Below are positions 1 to 8,419 of a DNA stretch of 64,000 nucleotides, in pieces. Numbering within the stretch: the first letter of the stretch is position 1; every line of letters starts with the position of its first letter. The stretch is from Desulfovibrio sp. A2. Lineage in GTDB: Bacteria > Desulfobacterota > Desulfovibrionia > Desulfovibrionales > Desulfovibrionaceae. The notes beneath the pieces were generated by a model. That model saw only the letters and a program-made list of their open reading frames with translations, was not told the origin of the DNA and did no database searches. The DNA is taken from positions 62,001 through 126,000 of the forward strand of contig NZ_AGFG01000060.1 of the NCBI RefSeq assembly GCF_000226255.1, read 5' to 3'. The translations under genes and the position numbers were made by a program.

Positions 1-1
1 C

Positions 2-817
2 GAAAACGCGGCCGAGACGGACCGCATCGCCCTGCGCTCGGCCGAGGACGCCCGCGAGGGCGGCACGGCCGTGGCCCAGACGGTGCGGGCCATGAAGACC
101 ATCGCGGAAAAGATTTCCATCGTGCAGGAGATCGCCCGGCAGACCAACCTGCTGGCCCTCAACGCCGCCATCGAGGCGGCCCGCGCGGGCGAGCACGGCA
201 AGGGCTTTGCCGTGGTGGCCTCCGAGGTGCGCAAGCTGGCCGAGCGCAGCGGCGCGGCGGCGGCGGAGATTGGCGAGCTGTCGTCGTCCAGCGTGGCCCT
301 GGCCGAACGGGCGGGCAGCATGCTGGGCACGCTGGTGCCCAGCATCCAGAAGACGGCGGAACTGGTGCAGGAGATCGCGGCGGGCAGCAAGGAGCAGAGC
401 GTGGGCGCGGAGCAGATCAACAAGGCCGTGCAGCAGCTCGATTCGGTCATCCAGCAGAATGCCTCGGCCTCCGAGACCATGGCGGCCACGTCGGAAGAAC
501 TGGCCGGGCAGGCCACGCAACTGGCCCGCACCGTGGCGTTCTTCCGGCTGCCGGGGGGCGCGCCGGGGGCATACGGAACACCGGCGGCTTCGCCGCCGAT
601 CCTGTCGCCAATGCTGCCGCCGGTCGTGCCCGCGCCTTCGGGCGGGCTGGAAATCCGCCGGTCCGCGCGGGTGGGCGTGCCCGCCGACGGCGGGGCGCTG
701 CACGGCGGGCGGGAGGAGCCCGCCCCTGCCGGAAAGACCGGCAAGGCCGGCCGGGCCGGTGTGACCCTGAATCTTGACGACGCGGCCGTGTCCGACGCCG
801 ACTTCGAGCGGTACTGA
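2..817 (+). CDS. Methyl-accepting chemotaxis protein, C-terminal part (5' end outside window)
   Basis: The reading frame is open from base 2, so only the last 271 residues are visible. They hold the cytoplasmic signalling hairpin of a chemoreceptor, with the conserved tip [18 protein letters not shown] and the following [15 protein letters not shown]. This tip contacts CheA and CheW in the chemosensory array. After the coiled coil there is a Pro/Gly/Ala-rich linker of about 90 residues ending in [16 protein letters not shown]. No classical CheR/CheB tether pentapeptide is evident. The sensor and membrane parts lie outside the window, so the ligand cannot be inferred. A receiver/kinase pair follows on the same strand after 66 bases. 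Confidence 0.95.
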   Translation, partial: ENAAETDRIALRSAEDAREGGTAVAQTVRAMKTIAEKISIVQEIARQTNLLALNAAIEAARAGEHGKGFAVVASEVRKLAERSGAAAAEIGELSSSSVALAERAGSMLGTLVPSIQKTAELVQEIAAGSKEQSVGAEQINKAVQQLDSVIQQNASASETMAATSEELAGQATQLARTVAFFRLPGGAPGAYGTPAASPPILSPMLPPVVPAPSGGLEIRRSARVGVPADGGALHGGREEPAPAGKTGKAGRAGVTLNLDDAAVSDADFERY

Positions 818-883
818 TGCGCCGGTGGCGTCGCGCCACCGGCACGTGCTCCCGATCATGCCGTCACGCAAGGGGAATGCGCC

Positions 884-1249
884 ATGAAACGAATACTCAT
901 CGCCGAAGACCAGTACGAGGTGCGCGAACTGGTGCAGGCTACCCTGCGCATCGGCAACTATCAGATATTGCAGGCTGAAAACGGCTTGCAGGCCGTGGAA
1001 ATGGCTCGCCTGCACCGGCCGGACCTGATCCTGATGGACGTGATGATGCCCGGCGAGATCGACGGGTTGGAAGCCACCCGGCGCATCCGGGCCGATCCGG
1101 CCACGGCGGCGTGCCGGATCATCATGCTGACCGCCAAGGGACAGACCCAGGACCGCGAGGAGGGGCTGCGCGCCGGAGCCGACGACTACTTTCCGAAGCC
1201 ATTCAGCCCATTGGCGCTGATCCGCAAGATAGAGGAGTTTCTGGGATGA
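884..1249 (+). CDS. Single-domain response regulator (CheY-like receiver)
   Basis: This 121-residue protein is a stand-alone receiver domain. It has the acidic pair E8/D9, phospho-acceptor D52 in LILMDVMMPGE, the switch Thr in MLTAKG and Lys in FPKPFSP. It has no output domain, so it probably passes phosphate to or from a partner or acts by protein contact. It ends in a stop-start overlap (ATGA) with the histidine kinase that follows, which points to translational coupling and a cognate pair. The start at 884 is the first ATG before the conserved RILIAED strand. Confidence 0.93.
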   Translation: MKRILIAEDQYEVRELVQATLRIGNYQILQAENGLQAVEMARLHRPDLILMDVMMPGEIDGLEATRRIRADPATAACRIIMLTAKGQTQDREEGLRAGADDYFPKPFSPLALIRKIEEFLG

Positions 1250-2583
1250 CCCACGCGCCGGATGAACCCCGCGCGGACGCCACCGCCGCCGAATGCGGCG
1301 AAGTGTCCATGCAGACGGTGCGCTACGCCCAGGATCTGGCGGAACTGTACACCGTGGAGCGGGCCCAGCGCGCGGAGTTGCAGGCCGTCAACGAACGGCT
1401 GCGCGCGGTCATCGATTCCATGGCCGACGGCATGCTCACCGTGGATGCGGCGGGCGTGGCCGTTACCGTCAACAGGGCGGCGTGCGCCATGCTGGAGCGC
1501 CCCCGGTCGGGCGTGGAGGGCAGGCCGCTGGCGGAATTGCTGGGCGGGGCCGGGGCCGCCGCCGTGTTGCCGGGCCCGGCTGGCGGGGTCGGAGAGGGCG
1601 TCGAGGGTGGAATGCCGCCGGGCGGGCAGGGCGGGGCGCGGCCCCATGAGGGCGGGCCGGACATGGACGGGACGCGGGTGGTGGAACTGGAACTGCCTGC
1701 GCCCGAAGGCGTGGCGCGGCGCGTGGTGCGGGTGGCCACCTCGCCCATGCGCGACGGCGGCCGGGTGCTGGTGTTGCACGACATCAGCATGCAGCGCCGG
1801 GTGCAGCACCTGAAGCAGGATTTCCTGGCCATCATCTCGCACGAGATGCGCACCCCGCTCAACGGCATCCTTGGGCTGGGCGATGTGCTTCTGGACGAGG
1901 CGCGCCGCCGGGGCGACGCCGACGCCGAGGAACTGCTGGGGCACCTGTTGCAGGCCGCGCGGCGCATGCACGCCATGGTGCGCGAGGTGGTGCGTTTTGC
2001 AGAGGTGCAGGGCGGGCGCGTGGAGGCGGCCGACGCGCCGGTGGACGTGCGCCGGGTGCTGGGCGATGTGCGGGAAGAGCTTTCCGCCCTGGCCGCCGCG
2101 CACGGCGTGGTGCTGGGGCCGACGCCCCTGGGCGTCGTGCCGGTGACGGTGCGCGGCAACGCCGCGCTGCTGCGGGAGATGTTCCTGCATGTGGTGCACA
2201 ACGCCATCCGTTTCAACCGGAAGGGAGGCATGGTGACCGTGCGCTGCCAGCCGCCGCGCGGCGCGGCCGGGGACGGGGATGCGTTTGGCGAGGTGGGGTG
2301 CGCTGGCCGCGCGGTGCTGGTGGAGGTGGCGGACACCGGCATCGGCATCGGGGCGCAGGAGCGCGAGCGTGTGTTCGAGAGTTTTTATCAGGCGCAGGGC
2401 TACCTGACGCGTAACCGCGAAGGTTTGGGCATCGGGCTTACCCTGGCGCGGGCCATCGCCCGGCTGCACGGGGGAGAGGTGACCCTTGCCAGCGAGGTGG
2501 GCCGTGGCACCACGGTGACCGTGCACCTGCCAGCCTGCCTTGAAAGGGCCGGGGCGGACACGGGGGAATTCGCCGCACGCTGA
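1246..2583 (+). CDS. PAS-domain sensor histidine kinase
   Basis: The 445-residue product has a short coiled coil (about residues 22-52), a PAS-like region (about 53-180, interrupted by a Gly-rich insertion) and a HisKA domain with phospho-acceptor H199 in ISHEMRTPLNG. The HATPase domain shows the N box (HNAIRFN), DTGIGIG and GLGIGLTLARA. No membrane segment is visible, so it should be cytoplasmic. The ATG at 1246 overlaps the stop of the upstream receiver gene. The frame stays open further upstream, but that extension only overlaps the receiver gene out of frame and is not believable as protein. Confidence 0.92.
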   Translation: MTHAPDEPRADATAAECGEVSMQTVRYAQDLAELYTVERAQRAELQAVNERLRAVIDSMADGMLTVDAAGVAVTVNRAACAMLERPRSGVEGRPLAELLGGAGAAAVLPGPAGGVGEGVEGGMPPGGQGGARPHEGGPDMDGTRVVELELPAPEGVARRVVRVATSPMRDGGRVLVLHDISMQRRVQHLKQDFLAIISHEMRTPLNGILGLGDVLLDEARRRGDADAEELLGHLLQAARRMHAMVREVVRFAEVQGGRVEAADAPVDVRRVLGDVREELSALAAAHGVVLGPTPLGVVPVTVRGNAALLREMFLHVVHNAIRFNRKGGMVTVRCQPPRGAAGDGDAFGEVGCAGRAVLVEVADTGIGIGAQERERVFESFYQAQGYLTRNREGLGIGLTLARAIARLHGGEVTLASEVGRGTTVTVHLPACLERAGADTGEFAAR

Positions 2584-2713
2584 ATCTCCGGGCTCGGCGC
2601 GCCGCGCATGGGTTCCATGCGCGCGGGCCGATGGCCCACTCCGGGGCAGGACGGCGGATTGGGGGAGCCCCGTGCGGCCCACCTGCTCCGGAGCTGTCCC
2701 CACCCCCAGGCCG

Positions 2714-2897
2714 CGCCGGGCCCCGCACGGGCGCAAGCCCGATACCGGCGCGGCCCCGGGATGGGCGCGCGGAGCTGTTTTCCTGGCCCGGCGCGGCCGT
2801 CATGCCATGTCACGCCGGGCCCCGTACGGGCGCAAGCCCGATACCGGCGCGGCCCCGGGATGGGCGCACGGGGCTGTTTCCAAGGTCCGGCGCGGCC
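2714..2897. repeat. Direct repeat of about 85 bp (two copies, 99-bp period)
   Basis: Two near-identical segments, 2714-2798 and 2813-2897, lie in the 433-bp gap between the kinase and HD-GYP genes. The shared core reads GGGCGCAAGCCCGATACCGG and continues through CGGCCCCGGGATGGGCGC. Only a few positions differ. Neither copy has a plausible coding role. The rest of the gap is GC-rich and holds nothing else I recognise apart from the ribosome binding site of the next gene. Confidence 0.9.
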
Positions 2898-3016
2898 CTG
2901 GCGGAAGGGGGCGGTCCGGTTCCTGCCTTGTTCTTGCCTGTTCTGGCCAGGTTCCGGCCCGGTATGGCCGGTTTTTTTCGCCCCTGCGGCGGGTCCGCAA
3001 TGTACGGGAGAACCAC

Positions 3017-3826
3017 ATGACGCACGACGCCACTCGCGACAACAGGAATCCCGCCGCCAGCCGCCTCGACGAGGCGGCGGACGCGGCCTGCTCCGCCATG
3101 GAGGAAACGCGCGAACAATTGCGGATGGCCCACGGGCAGTTGCGCGCATTCGCAGACGATCTGGGGCGCACCGTGCTCGACCTGCGTGCCTCGCGCGCGG
3201 AACTGGAGCGGTCGTACCTCGACACCCTGAACCGGCTCACCCTTGCCGCCGCCTACAAGGACGACGACACCGGCGACCACATCCTGCGCATGGCCTTCTA
3301 CAGCGAGGGCATAGCCGCCGCCCTCGGCATGCACGCCGATGGGCTGCGCGACCTGCGCGTGGCCGCGCCCATGCACGACGTGGGCAAGATCGGCACGCCG
3401 GACGCCATATTGCTCAAGCCCGGCAGGCTGACGCCCGAGGAATTCGCCGTCATGAAGCACCACACCACCATCGGCGAGAAGATACTGACGGCTTCTTCGT
3501 CGCGGGTGGTGCGCATTGCCGCCACCATCGCGGGCACCCATCACGAGCGCTGGGACGGGTCCGGCTATCCGCGCGGCCTGTCGTCCGAGGGCATTCCCCT
3601 GGAGGGGCGCATCGTGGCCGTGGCCGACGTGTTCGACGCCCTGACCAGCAAGCGGCCCTACAAGCCCGCCTTCGAGTTCGACAAGGCTCTCGGCATCATG
3701 CGCGAGGGGCGGGGCACCCAGTTCGATCCCCGGCCCCTGGACGCCTTTTTCGAAATCGCCGGGGAACTCTGGGCGGCACGGGACGAGGTGAGCTCTGGCC
3801 TGCGCACCGGCGAGAACACACGCTGA
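3017..3826 (+). CDS. HD-GYP domain protein, probable cyclic-di-GMP phosphodiesterase
   Basis: This 269-residue cytoplasmic protein has an N-terminal coiled-coil segment (about residues 20-80) and a C-terminal HD-GYP domain. The metal-binding HD is at residues 120-121 (MHDVGKIG). HHE is at 175-177, followed by DGSGYP and then ADVFDALTSKRPYK. Proteins of this family hydrolyse c-di-GMP. No receiver or sensor domain is attached, so the input is unknown. ATG 3017 has GGGAG about seven bases upstream. The frame stays open upstream through the direct repeat, but that stretch is low-complexity and should not be counted as protein. Confidence 0.92.
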   Translation: MTHDATRDNRNPAASRLDEAADAACSAMEETREQLRMAHGQLRAFADDLGRTVLDLRASRAELERSYLDTLNRLTLAAAYKDDDTGDHILRMAFYSEGIAAALGMHADGLRDLRVAAPMHDVGKIGTPDAILLKPGRLTPEEFAVMKHHTTIGEKILTASSSRVVRIAATIAGTHHERWDGSGYPRGLSSEGIPLEGRIVAVADVFDALTSKRPYKPAFEFDKALGIMREGRGTQFDPRPLDAFFEIAGELWAARDEVSSGLRTGENTR

Positions 3827-3892
3827 CGCAACTCCGGGCGATGGGCTTTCGACGGCGCGGCGCATGGGATGGGTCTGCCGCTGGCACGATGG

Positions 3893-3925
3893 GGAAGCAT
3901 TGTTGGATGTTTCAGAAATGCTTCC
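3893..3925. terminator. Inverted repeat after the HD-GYP gene
   Basis: A 9-bp perfect stem (GGAAGCATT pairing with AATGCTTCC) encloses a 15-nt loop, 67 bases after the HD-GYP stop. No T-run follows, so it could be a terminator or an operator for the Rrf2-type gene downstream. The remainder of the 300-bp gap (3827-4126) is less GC-rich than its surroundings and probably holds the promoter of that gene. Confidence 0.4.
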
Positions 3926-4126
3926 TTGGTGAAACGCTGTTCCGGAGTAAAGACATCCTAGATGAATGCACTCCGATACGAAGAGGGGGGTGGTGCATGC
4001 CCTCCGGAACAGGAGCGTTCCATTTCCGACTAATGCGGTTGAATGCCGTGCGGGCATGGTGTAGGTGTACCGCAGTGGACGGCGCGCACTCTCGCGCGCC
4101 GCCGCAACGGGAGACCACGAAACGGC

Positions 4127-4603
4127 ATGAAGCTCACCGCCAGAACACGCTATGCGGCACGGGTGTTGGTTGCCCTTGCGGTGCATGGTACCGAGGGGCC
4201 GCTGACCACCACCACGTTGTCGCGACACACGGACATCAGCGTCCAGTTTCTGGAGCAGATACTCAAGGATCTGCGCCGTGCCGGGCTTACGGCCAGCGCG
4301 CGGGGCGCCATGGGCGGGCATCGCCTTGCCCTGCCGCCCGGCAAGATCACCCTGGGCGCGGTGGTGCGGCTCATGGAAGGGGGCATCCGCATCGCGGAGC
4401 ACTGCACCCTTGCCGATACGCCCGGCGACAAATTGACCTGCCTTGGCTGGACCCGCGCGGCCGATGCCGTGGAATCGGCCCTTGACGCCATTACCCTGGA
4501 CGACCTCGCCAAGGGTCTGCCCGACGCGACGGAACTCGACCCGCACCCTGACGGGGGCATGACGTCCGACATGGCCGACAGGTCAGGCAGGCCGGGCGTC
4601 TAG
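4127..4603 (+). CDS. Rrf2-family transcriptional regulator
   Basis: The 158-residue protein begins with the Rrf2-type winged helix-turn-helix (MKLTARTRYAARVLVAL, then QFLEQILKDLRRAGL and the wing GAMGGHRLAL). Rrf2 proteins are dimeric DNA-binding regulators, many of which sense redox state or nitric oxide through an Fe-S cluster. This one has only two cysteines in the usual cluster region (HCTLADTPGDKLTCLGW). A three-Cys IscR/NsrR-type cluster is therefore not obvious. ATG 4127 was chosen because family proteins start with MKLT or MRLT. An A/G-rich stretch (ACGGGAGA) lies about 14 bases upstream. Confidence 0.9.
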   Translation: MKLTARTRYAARVLVALAVHGTEGPLTTTTLSRHTDISVQFLEQILKDLRRAGLTASARGAMGGHRLALPPGKITLGAVVRLMEGGIRIAEHCTLADTPGDKLTCLGWTRAADAVESALDAITLDDLAKGLPDATELDPHPDGGMTSDMADRSGRPGV

Positions 4604-4763
4604 CCGGGCTGCCTTCCGCTTCCCGTCGGTTCCCTGTCCCTCGCTCCTTCCCGCCCCGCCCCGGCCCCACAGGCCAGTCCGCCCGCCGAGCCTTTTGCGA
4701 CTCGGAAGCCTTGTGCTGCACCTTCAGGACGCGTCCCTGGCCGTACCTTTTCATGCCCGCTCC

Positions 4764-4800
4764 GGCGTCCCTTTCATGCAGGAAGGGACGCCTTCTGTTT
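4764..4800 (+). terminator. Rho-independent terminator after the first Rrf2-type gene
   Basis: GGCGTCCCTT pairs with AAGGGACGCC across a 9-nt loop, followed by TTCTGTTT. It separates the two Rrf2-family genes into different transcription units. Between here and 5106 the only other clear signal is the palindrome at 4944. Confidence 0.7.
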
Positions 4801-4943
4801 CATGGCGCCACGACGGGTGCGGCATGAGCCATTTCTTGTAGTGCCTCTCCCTTTTATGAAAAGTGTATTCGCAACGTGGAAACAGTTTAATCCAGATTGG
4901 AATGATGTGGAGTGAACATGTTAGGTGGCTGGTGTTGTTGAAT

Positions 4944-4958
4944 ATACCAATGCGGTAT
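4944..4958. promoter_or_regulatory. Palindromic operator ATACC-N5-GGTAT upstream of an Rrf2-type gene
   Basis: This is a perfect inverted repeat, ATACC AATGC GGTAT, about 150 bases upstream of the Rrf2-type start at 5106. It lies where a -35/-10 pair would fall (GTGTTG and TATGGT, 18 apart). The same palindrome class recurs as phased sites upstream of hmcA (63613-63652) and tmcD (19394-19458). Autoregulation of the adjacent gene is the likeliest reading, but that is inference. Confidence 0.6.
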
Positions 4959-5105
4959 GGTATGGTGTGGAGAAGTGCATGAAATGTCCGTTGCTGGAGA
5001 CGGCATGTGGAGATGGCGGATGCTTCCTGCATGGGCACGGCAGGGCGCGGGGGTGTGGGTTTCCGTCCCTTGCCATGGCATGACCGTCAACCGAGGGGGC
5101 AGGGC

Positions 5106-5849
5106 ATGCGATTGCTGACCAACAGCCGCTACGGCACGCGGATGATGCTGGACATCGCCCAGCACAGCCGTCTGGGGCCGGTGCTGATGCGCGACGTGGC
5201 GCGTCGGCTGGATGTCTCGCAGAAGTATCTGGAAAAGATCAGCCGGTCGCTGAAAGAGGCGGGTCTGCTGGTGAGCCAGCGCGGGCCCAACGGCGGTCAC
5301 CGTCTGGGACGCTCGCCCGACGACATTTCCGTGGGCGACGTGGTGCGCGTGCTGGAAGGCGGGGCGGAAATGGTGGGTTGCGGCCGCGACGAGGAAAACT
5401 GCACCCATGCCCCCGGCTGCCTCACGCGCATGGTCTGGAAGGAATGCAGCAGGGCCATGTTCGCCCGGCTGGACGCCATTACCTTTGGTGAACTGTTGCG
5501 CTACGTGGATCAGGGGGTGAAGTTCGGCGATTGGTGCCCGGGCACCGTGGCCGAGCACCGCCAGGAGGCCGAACGGGAACTGCGCGCGCTGGCCGGGCTT
5601 GCGGAAGCATCCGGTTATGCGGAACCGGCGGGATTCCATGGGCCCGGAAAATCCGCGCCCGCCAGCGGCACGCCATCGGGTGGCTGCCCATCCCGCATGA
5701 TCCCCGCGCCGCCCCGCGTCCCGCCGCCCGTATCGGAACCGTGCGAACCGGAAGGCCCAGTGGGATTGGACGGACTGGACGGACGGGACGGGCCTGACGA
5801 TGCGGAAGGCATCGGCTCGCCGCGTACCCGCCCGGCCCGCGTGTCCTGA
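5106..5849 (+). CDS. Rrf2-family regulator with Fe-S cysteines and a long C-terminal tail
   Basis: The first 150 or so of 247 residues are a typical Rrf2 regulator. They comprise a winged helix (MRLLTNSRYGTRMMLDIA, YLEKISRSLKEAGL, GPNGGHRLG) and three clustered cysteines, C-x6-C-x5-C, in GCGRDEENCTHAPGCL, close to the spacing that binds [Fe-S] in IscR/NsrR. The remaining residues form a Pro/Gly/Asp-rich tail beyond the usual length of about 150. It includes a 9-bp tandem array that encodes a DGLDGRDG-like run. ATG 5106 is preceded by GAGGGGGCAGGGC. In-frame ATGs further upstream lack the family start. The haem-sensor kinase gene begins 53 bases downstream, so a shared operon is likely. Confidence 0.92.
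   Translation: MRLLTNSRYGTRMMLDIAQHSRLGPVLMRDVARRLDVSQKYLEKISRSLKEAGLLVSQRGPNGGHRLGRSPDDISVGDVVRVLEGGAEMVGCGRDEENCTHAPGCLTRMVWKECSRAMFARLDAITFGELLRYVDQGVKFGDWCPGTVAEHRQEAERELRALAGLAEASGYAEPAGFHGPGKSAPASGTPSGGCPSRMIPAPPRVPPPVSEPCEPEGPVGLDGLDGRDGPDDAEGIGSPRTRPARVS
5763..5798. repeat. 9-bp tandem array (4 units, GGACTGGAC-like)
   Basis: Four consecutive 9-bp units related to GGACTGGAC lie inside the C-terminal tail of the Rrf2-type gene and encode an Asp/Gly-rich stretch. Related arrays of 9-bp units occur at 12531-12584 and 23752-23778. Confidence 0.7.
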
Positions 5850-5902
5850 CCGTGGGCGGCCCGGTGTGTGGGGCGCGCGGGGCGGCGGCACGGGAGGTTG
5901 CC

Positions 5903-8419
5903 ATGACCGCAATGACCGCCGGGGCGGGCGGTACATCTCCCCCGGACACGGGCACGGGAGCCGGCGGCGGTACGGGCGCAAGACCCGGTTCCGCCCATGC
6001 CGGGCGACCCGGCAAGCCCGGATGGGGGCGCCGCCTGCGCCTCCTGTCGGGCGCCAGCCTGGCCGCCAAGGTGGTGGCGGGCAGCGGCGCGGCGCTGTTC
6101 CTGGGGGTGCTGGTGCTGTCGCTGGGCAGCATCCGCTACCAGCGCGAGCACCTGCACGAGGAACTGGCCGCCGGGGGCGACCGCCTGGGCACCACCATTC
6201 GCCTGGGCGCGCGCTACGCCATGATGCTGAACGCCCGCGACGAAATCAACCAGATCATCAGCGACGTGGCCCGCCAGAAGGACATCGTCTCCATCCGCAT
6301 CTACAACAAGGAAGGCGTCATCAAGTTCTCGGGCGACCCGGATGAGGTGGAGCGCCGCACCAACATCCGCGACGAGGCCTGCGCCGCCTGCCACCGCACG
6401 GCAGAACCCCGCAAGTGGCTGGCCCTGCACGAACGCACCCGCGTGTTCACCGACGAGGGCGGACGCCGTCTGCTGGGCAGCCTTACCCCCATCATGAACG
6501 AGCCCGGCTGCTCGGGCGAGCCCTGCCACTTCCACCCGGCGGACAAGCTGGTGTTGGGCGCGCTGGAGGTGGGGCTTTCGCTGGAAGCCGCCGAAGCCGA
6601 GGTGCTGTCCTTTCAAACCCGCGTGGTCACCCTGGCGGCGGCGGTGTTCCTGCTGGGGGCCACGGCGGTGCACCTGTTCCTGCGGCGCTTTCTGACGCGG
6701 CCGGTGGCCCGGCTTATCGAGGGCACCCGTGCCGTGGCGCGCGGCGGCACGGTGGACCTATCCGACGTGCGCCAGCAGGACGAGATCGGCGAACTGGCCG
6801 GGGCCATCACCCGCATGGCCCGCGACATCAGCGGCAAGCAGGCGGAGCTGAACCGCCAGCGCGATGAATACCAGCGCCTGTTCGACCAGGTGCCCTGTTC
6901 CATCACCGTGCAGGACAAGAATCTGCGGCTGCTGAAGTACAACCGCATGTTCCGCGAGAACTTCACCCCGAAGCCGGGGGACTTCTGCTTTCAGGCCTAC
7001 AAGGGCCGCACCGGCAAGTGCCCCAACTGCGCGGTGGAAATGACCATGCAGACCGGCCTTGCCCATTGCAGCGAGGAAAGCGGCTTTCACACCGACGGCA
7101 GCCGGGCGCACTGGATCGTGCATACCTCGCCGGTGTTCGACGCCGAAGGCCGGGTGACGGCGGCCATGGAAATGACCCTGGACATCACCGACCGCAAGGA
7201 GCTGGAAGAAAAGCTGCGCCGCTCCGAACTGAAGTACCACGCCATCTTCAACCACATTCCCAGCGCGGTGTTCGTGCTGGACCAGCAGACGCTGGAGGTG
7301 GTGGACTGCAATTCAACGGCGGAAAAGGTGTACGGCTGGCCGCGCGAGGAAATGAAGGGCCGCTCGTTCCTGGACCTGTTCCCCCCGGACGAGCGCGAGC
7401 GCTACGCCTCGCAGTTGCGGGCCTTCACCGTGCTGAACCGCGCCCGCAACGTGGCGCGCGACGGCAGGCCCTTTCACGTGGACATCATGCTTTCCCCGGC
7501 GGAATACCTGGCCCGGCAGGTGCTGCTGGTGACAACCACCGACATCACCGAACGGCTGGAGGCCGAGCAGAAGGTGATCCAGGCGGGCAAGATGGCCACG
7601 CTGGGCGAGATGGCCACGGGCGTCGCCCACGAATTGAACCAGCCGCTGACCGTCATCAAGACCGCCGGGGGCTTTCTGCTGCGCAAGGTGACGCGCGGCG
7701 AACCCATCGACCCGGAAATCCTGGCCACCATGGCCCGCGAGATAGACGGCCACGTGGACCGGGCCAGCCGCATCATCGGGCACATGCGCGACTTCGGCCG
7801 CCGGTCGGATCTTGCGCTGGAGCGGGTGGACCTGAACGCGGTGCTGCGCAGCGCCACGGAATTCTTCAGCCGCCAGCTTTCGCTGCGCGGCATCGACATC
7901 GACTGGCGGCTGGCCGAGCCTCTGCCCCCGGTCATGGCCGTGGCCAACAGGCTGGAGCAGGTGTTCATCAACCTGCTGCTCAACGCGCGCGACGCCATAG
8001 AGGAGCGCAGCGAGAAGGAGCCGGGCGCGCCGCGCCGCATCAGCGTGGAAACGTCCGCCGACGACCGGCGGGTGACGGTGGCGGTGTGCGACACCGGCGG
8101 CGGCATACCCCCGGCGCTTTTGCCGCGCATCTTCGAGCCGTTCTTCACCACCAAGAAGGTGGGCAAGGGCACGGGGCTCGGGCTTTCCATAAGCTACGGG
8201 CTGGTGCGGGAATTCGGCGGGTCCATCCAGGCGTCCAACCTGCCGGAGGGCGGGGCCTGCTTCACCCTGCGCTTTCCGGTGACCTCCGGAACGGTGGGGG
8301 CAGCGCCAACGACGGCCGGGGATGCGGGGAGCGCCCCGTCCGCCGCGCCGGGCGCGTCGGGATCGAACGGTGCCCCTGGCGTGGTCGCTGACGCTGGCGG
8401 CGAAGGAGACGCGGCATGA
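5903..8419 (+). CDS. Membrane sensor histidine kinase with periplasmic c-type haem motifs
   Basis: The 838-residue protein has transmembrane helices near residues 53-75 and 240-260 bounding a periplasmic domain. That loop carries a CAACH haem-attachment motif (C160-C163-H164) and CSGEPCH (C203-x4-C208-H209), a spacing like the CX4CH variant of c-type haem sites. HAMP follows, then a PAS with a CxxC pair (GKCPNCAVE), a second PAS, HisKA with H576 (GVAHELNQPLTVIKT) and an HATPase (NLLLNARDA, GKGTGLGLS). It is probably a redox or gas sensor. ATG 5903 follows GGGAGG. The stop overlaps the next start (ATGA), coupling it to a receiver-kinase partner. Confidence 0.93.
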   Translation: MTAMTAGAGGTSPPDTGTGAGGGTGARPGSAHAGRPGKPGWGRRLRLLSGASLAAKVVAGSGAALFLGVLVLSLGSIRYQREHLHEELAAGGDRLGTTIRLGARYAMMLNARDEINQIISDVARQKDIVSIRIYNKEGVIKFSGDPDEVERRTNIRDEACAACHRTAEPRKWLALHERTRVFTDEGGRRLLGSLTPIMNEPGCSGEPCHFHPADKLVLGALEVGLSLEAAEAEVLSFQTRVVTLAAAVFLLGATAVHLFLRRFLTRPVARLIEGTRAVARGGTVDLSDVRQQDEIGELAGAITRMARDISGKQAELNRQRDEYQRLFDQVPCSITVQDKNLRLLKYNRMFRENFTPKPGDFCFQAYKGRTGKCPNCAVEMTMQTGLAHCSEESGFHTDGSRAHWIVHTSPVFDAEGRVTAAMEMTLDITDRKELEEKLRRSELKYHAIFNHIPSAVFVLDQQTLEVVDCNSTAEKVYGWPREEMKGRSFLDLFPPDERERYASQLRAFTVLNRARNVARDGRPFHVDIMLSPAEYLARQVLLVTTTDITERLEAEQKVIQAGKMATLGEMATGVAHELNQPLTVIKTAGGFLLRKVTRGEPIDPEILATMAREIDGHVDRASRIIGHMRDFGRRSDLALERVDLNAVLRSATEFFSRQLSLRGIDIDWRLAEPLPPVMAVANRLEQVFINLLLNARDAIEERSEKEPGAPRRISVETSADDRRVTVAVCDTGGGIPPALLPRIFEPFFTTKKVGKGTGLGLSISYGLVREFGGSIQASNLPEGGACFTLRFPVTSGTVGAAPTTAGDAGSAPSAAPGASGSNGAPGVVADAGGEGDAA

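Noticed and set aside
2714..2897. CRISPR array
   Set aside because: There are only two copies, each of about 85 bp with a 14-bp gap, and no cas genes are nearby.
2540..3016. Upstream extension of the HD-GYP protein
   Set aside because: The added residues come from the direct repeat and GC-rich spacer. ATG 3017 has a good ribosome binding site.
3893..3925. CTACC-type operator upstream of the Rrf2-type gene at 4127
   Set aside because: Only a degenerate half-match (GTACC-N5-GGACG near 4067) is present in this gap. It is too weak to add to the shared motif set.
4751..5038. Small minus-strand gene of 95 codons between the Rrf2-type genes
   Set aside because: It has no ribosome binding site, spans a terminator and an operator-like palindrome, and has no protein-like pattern.
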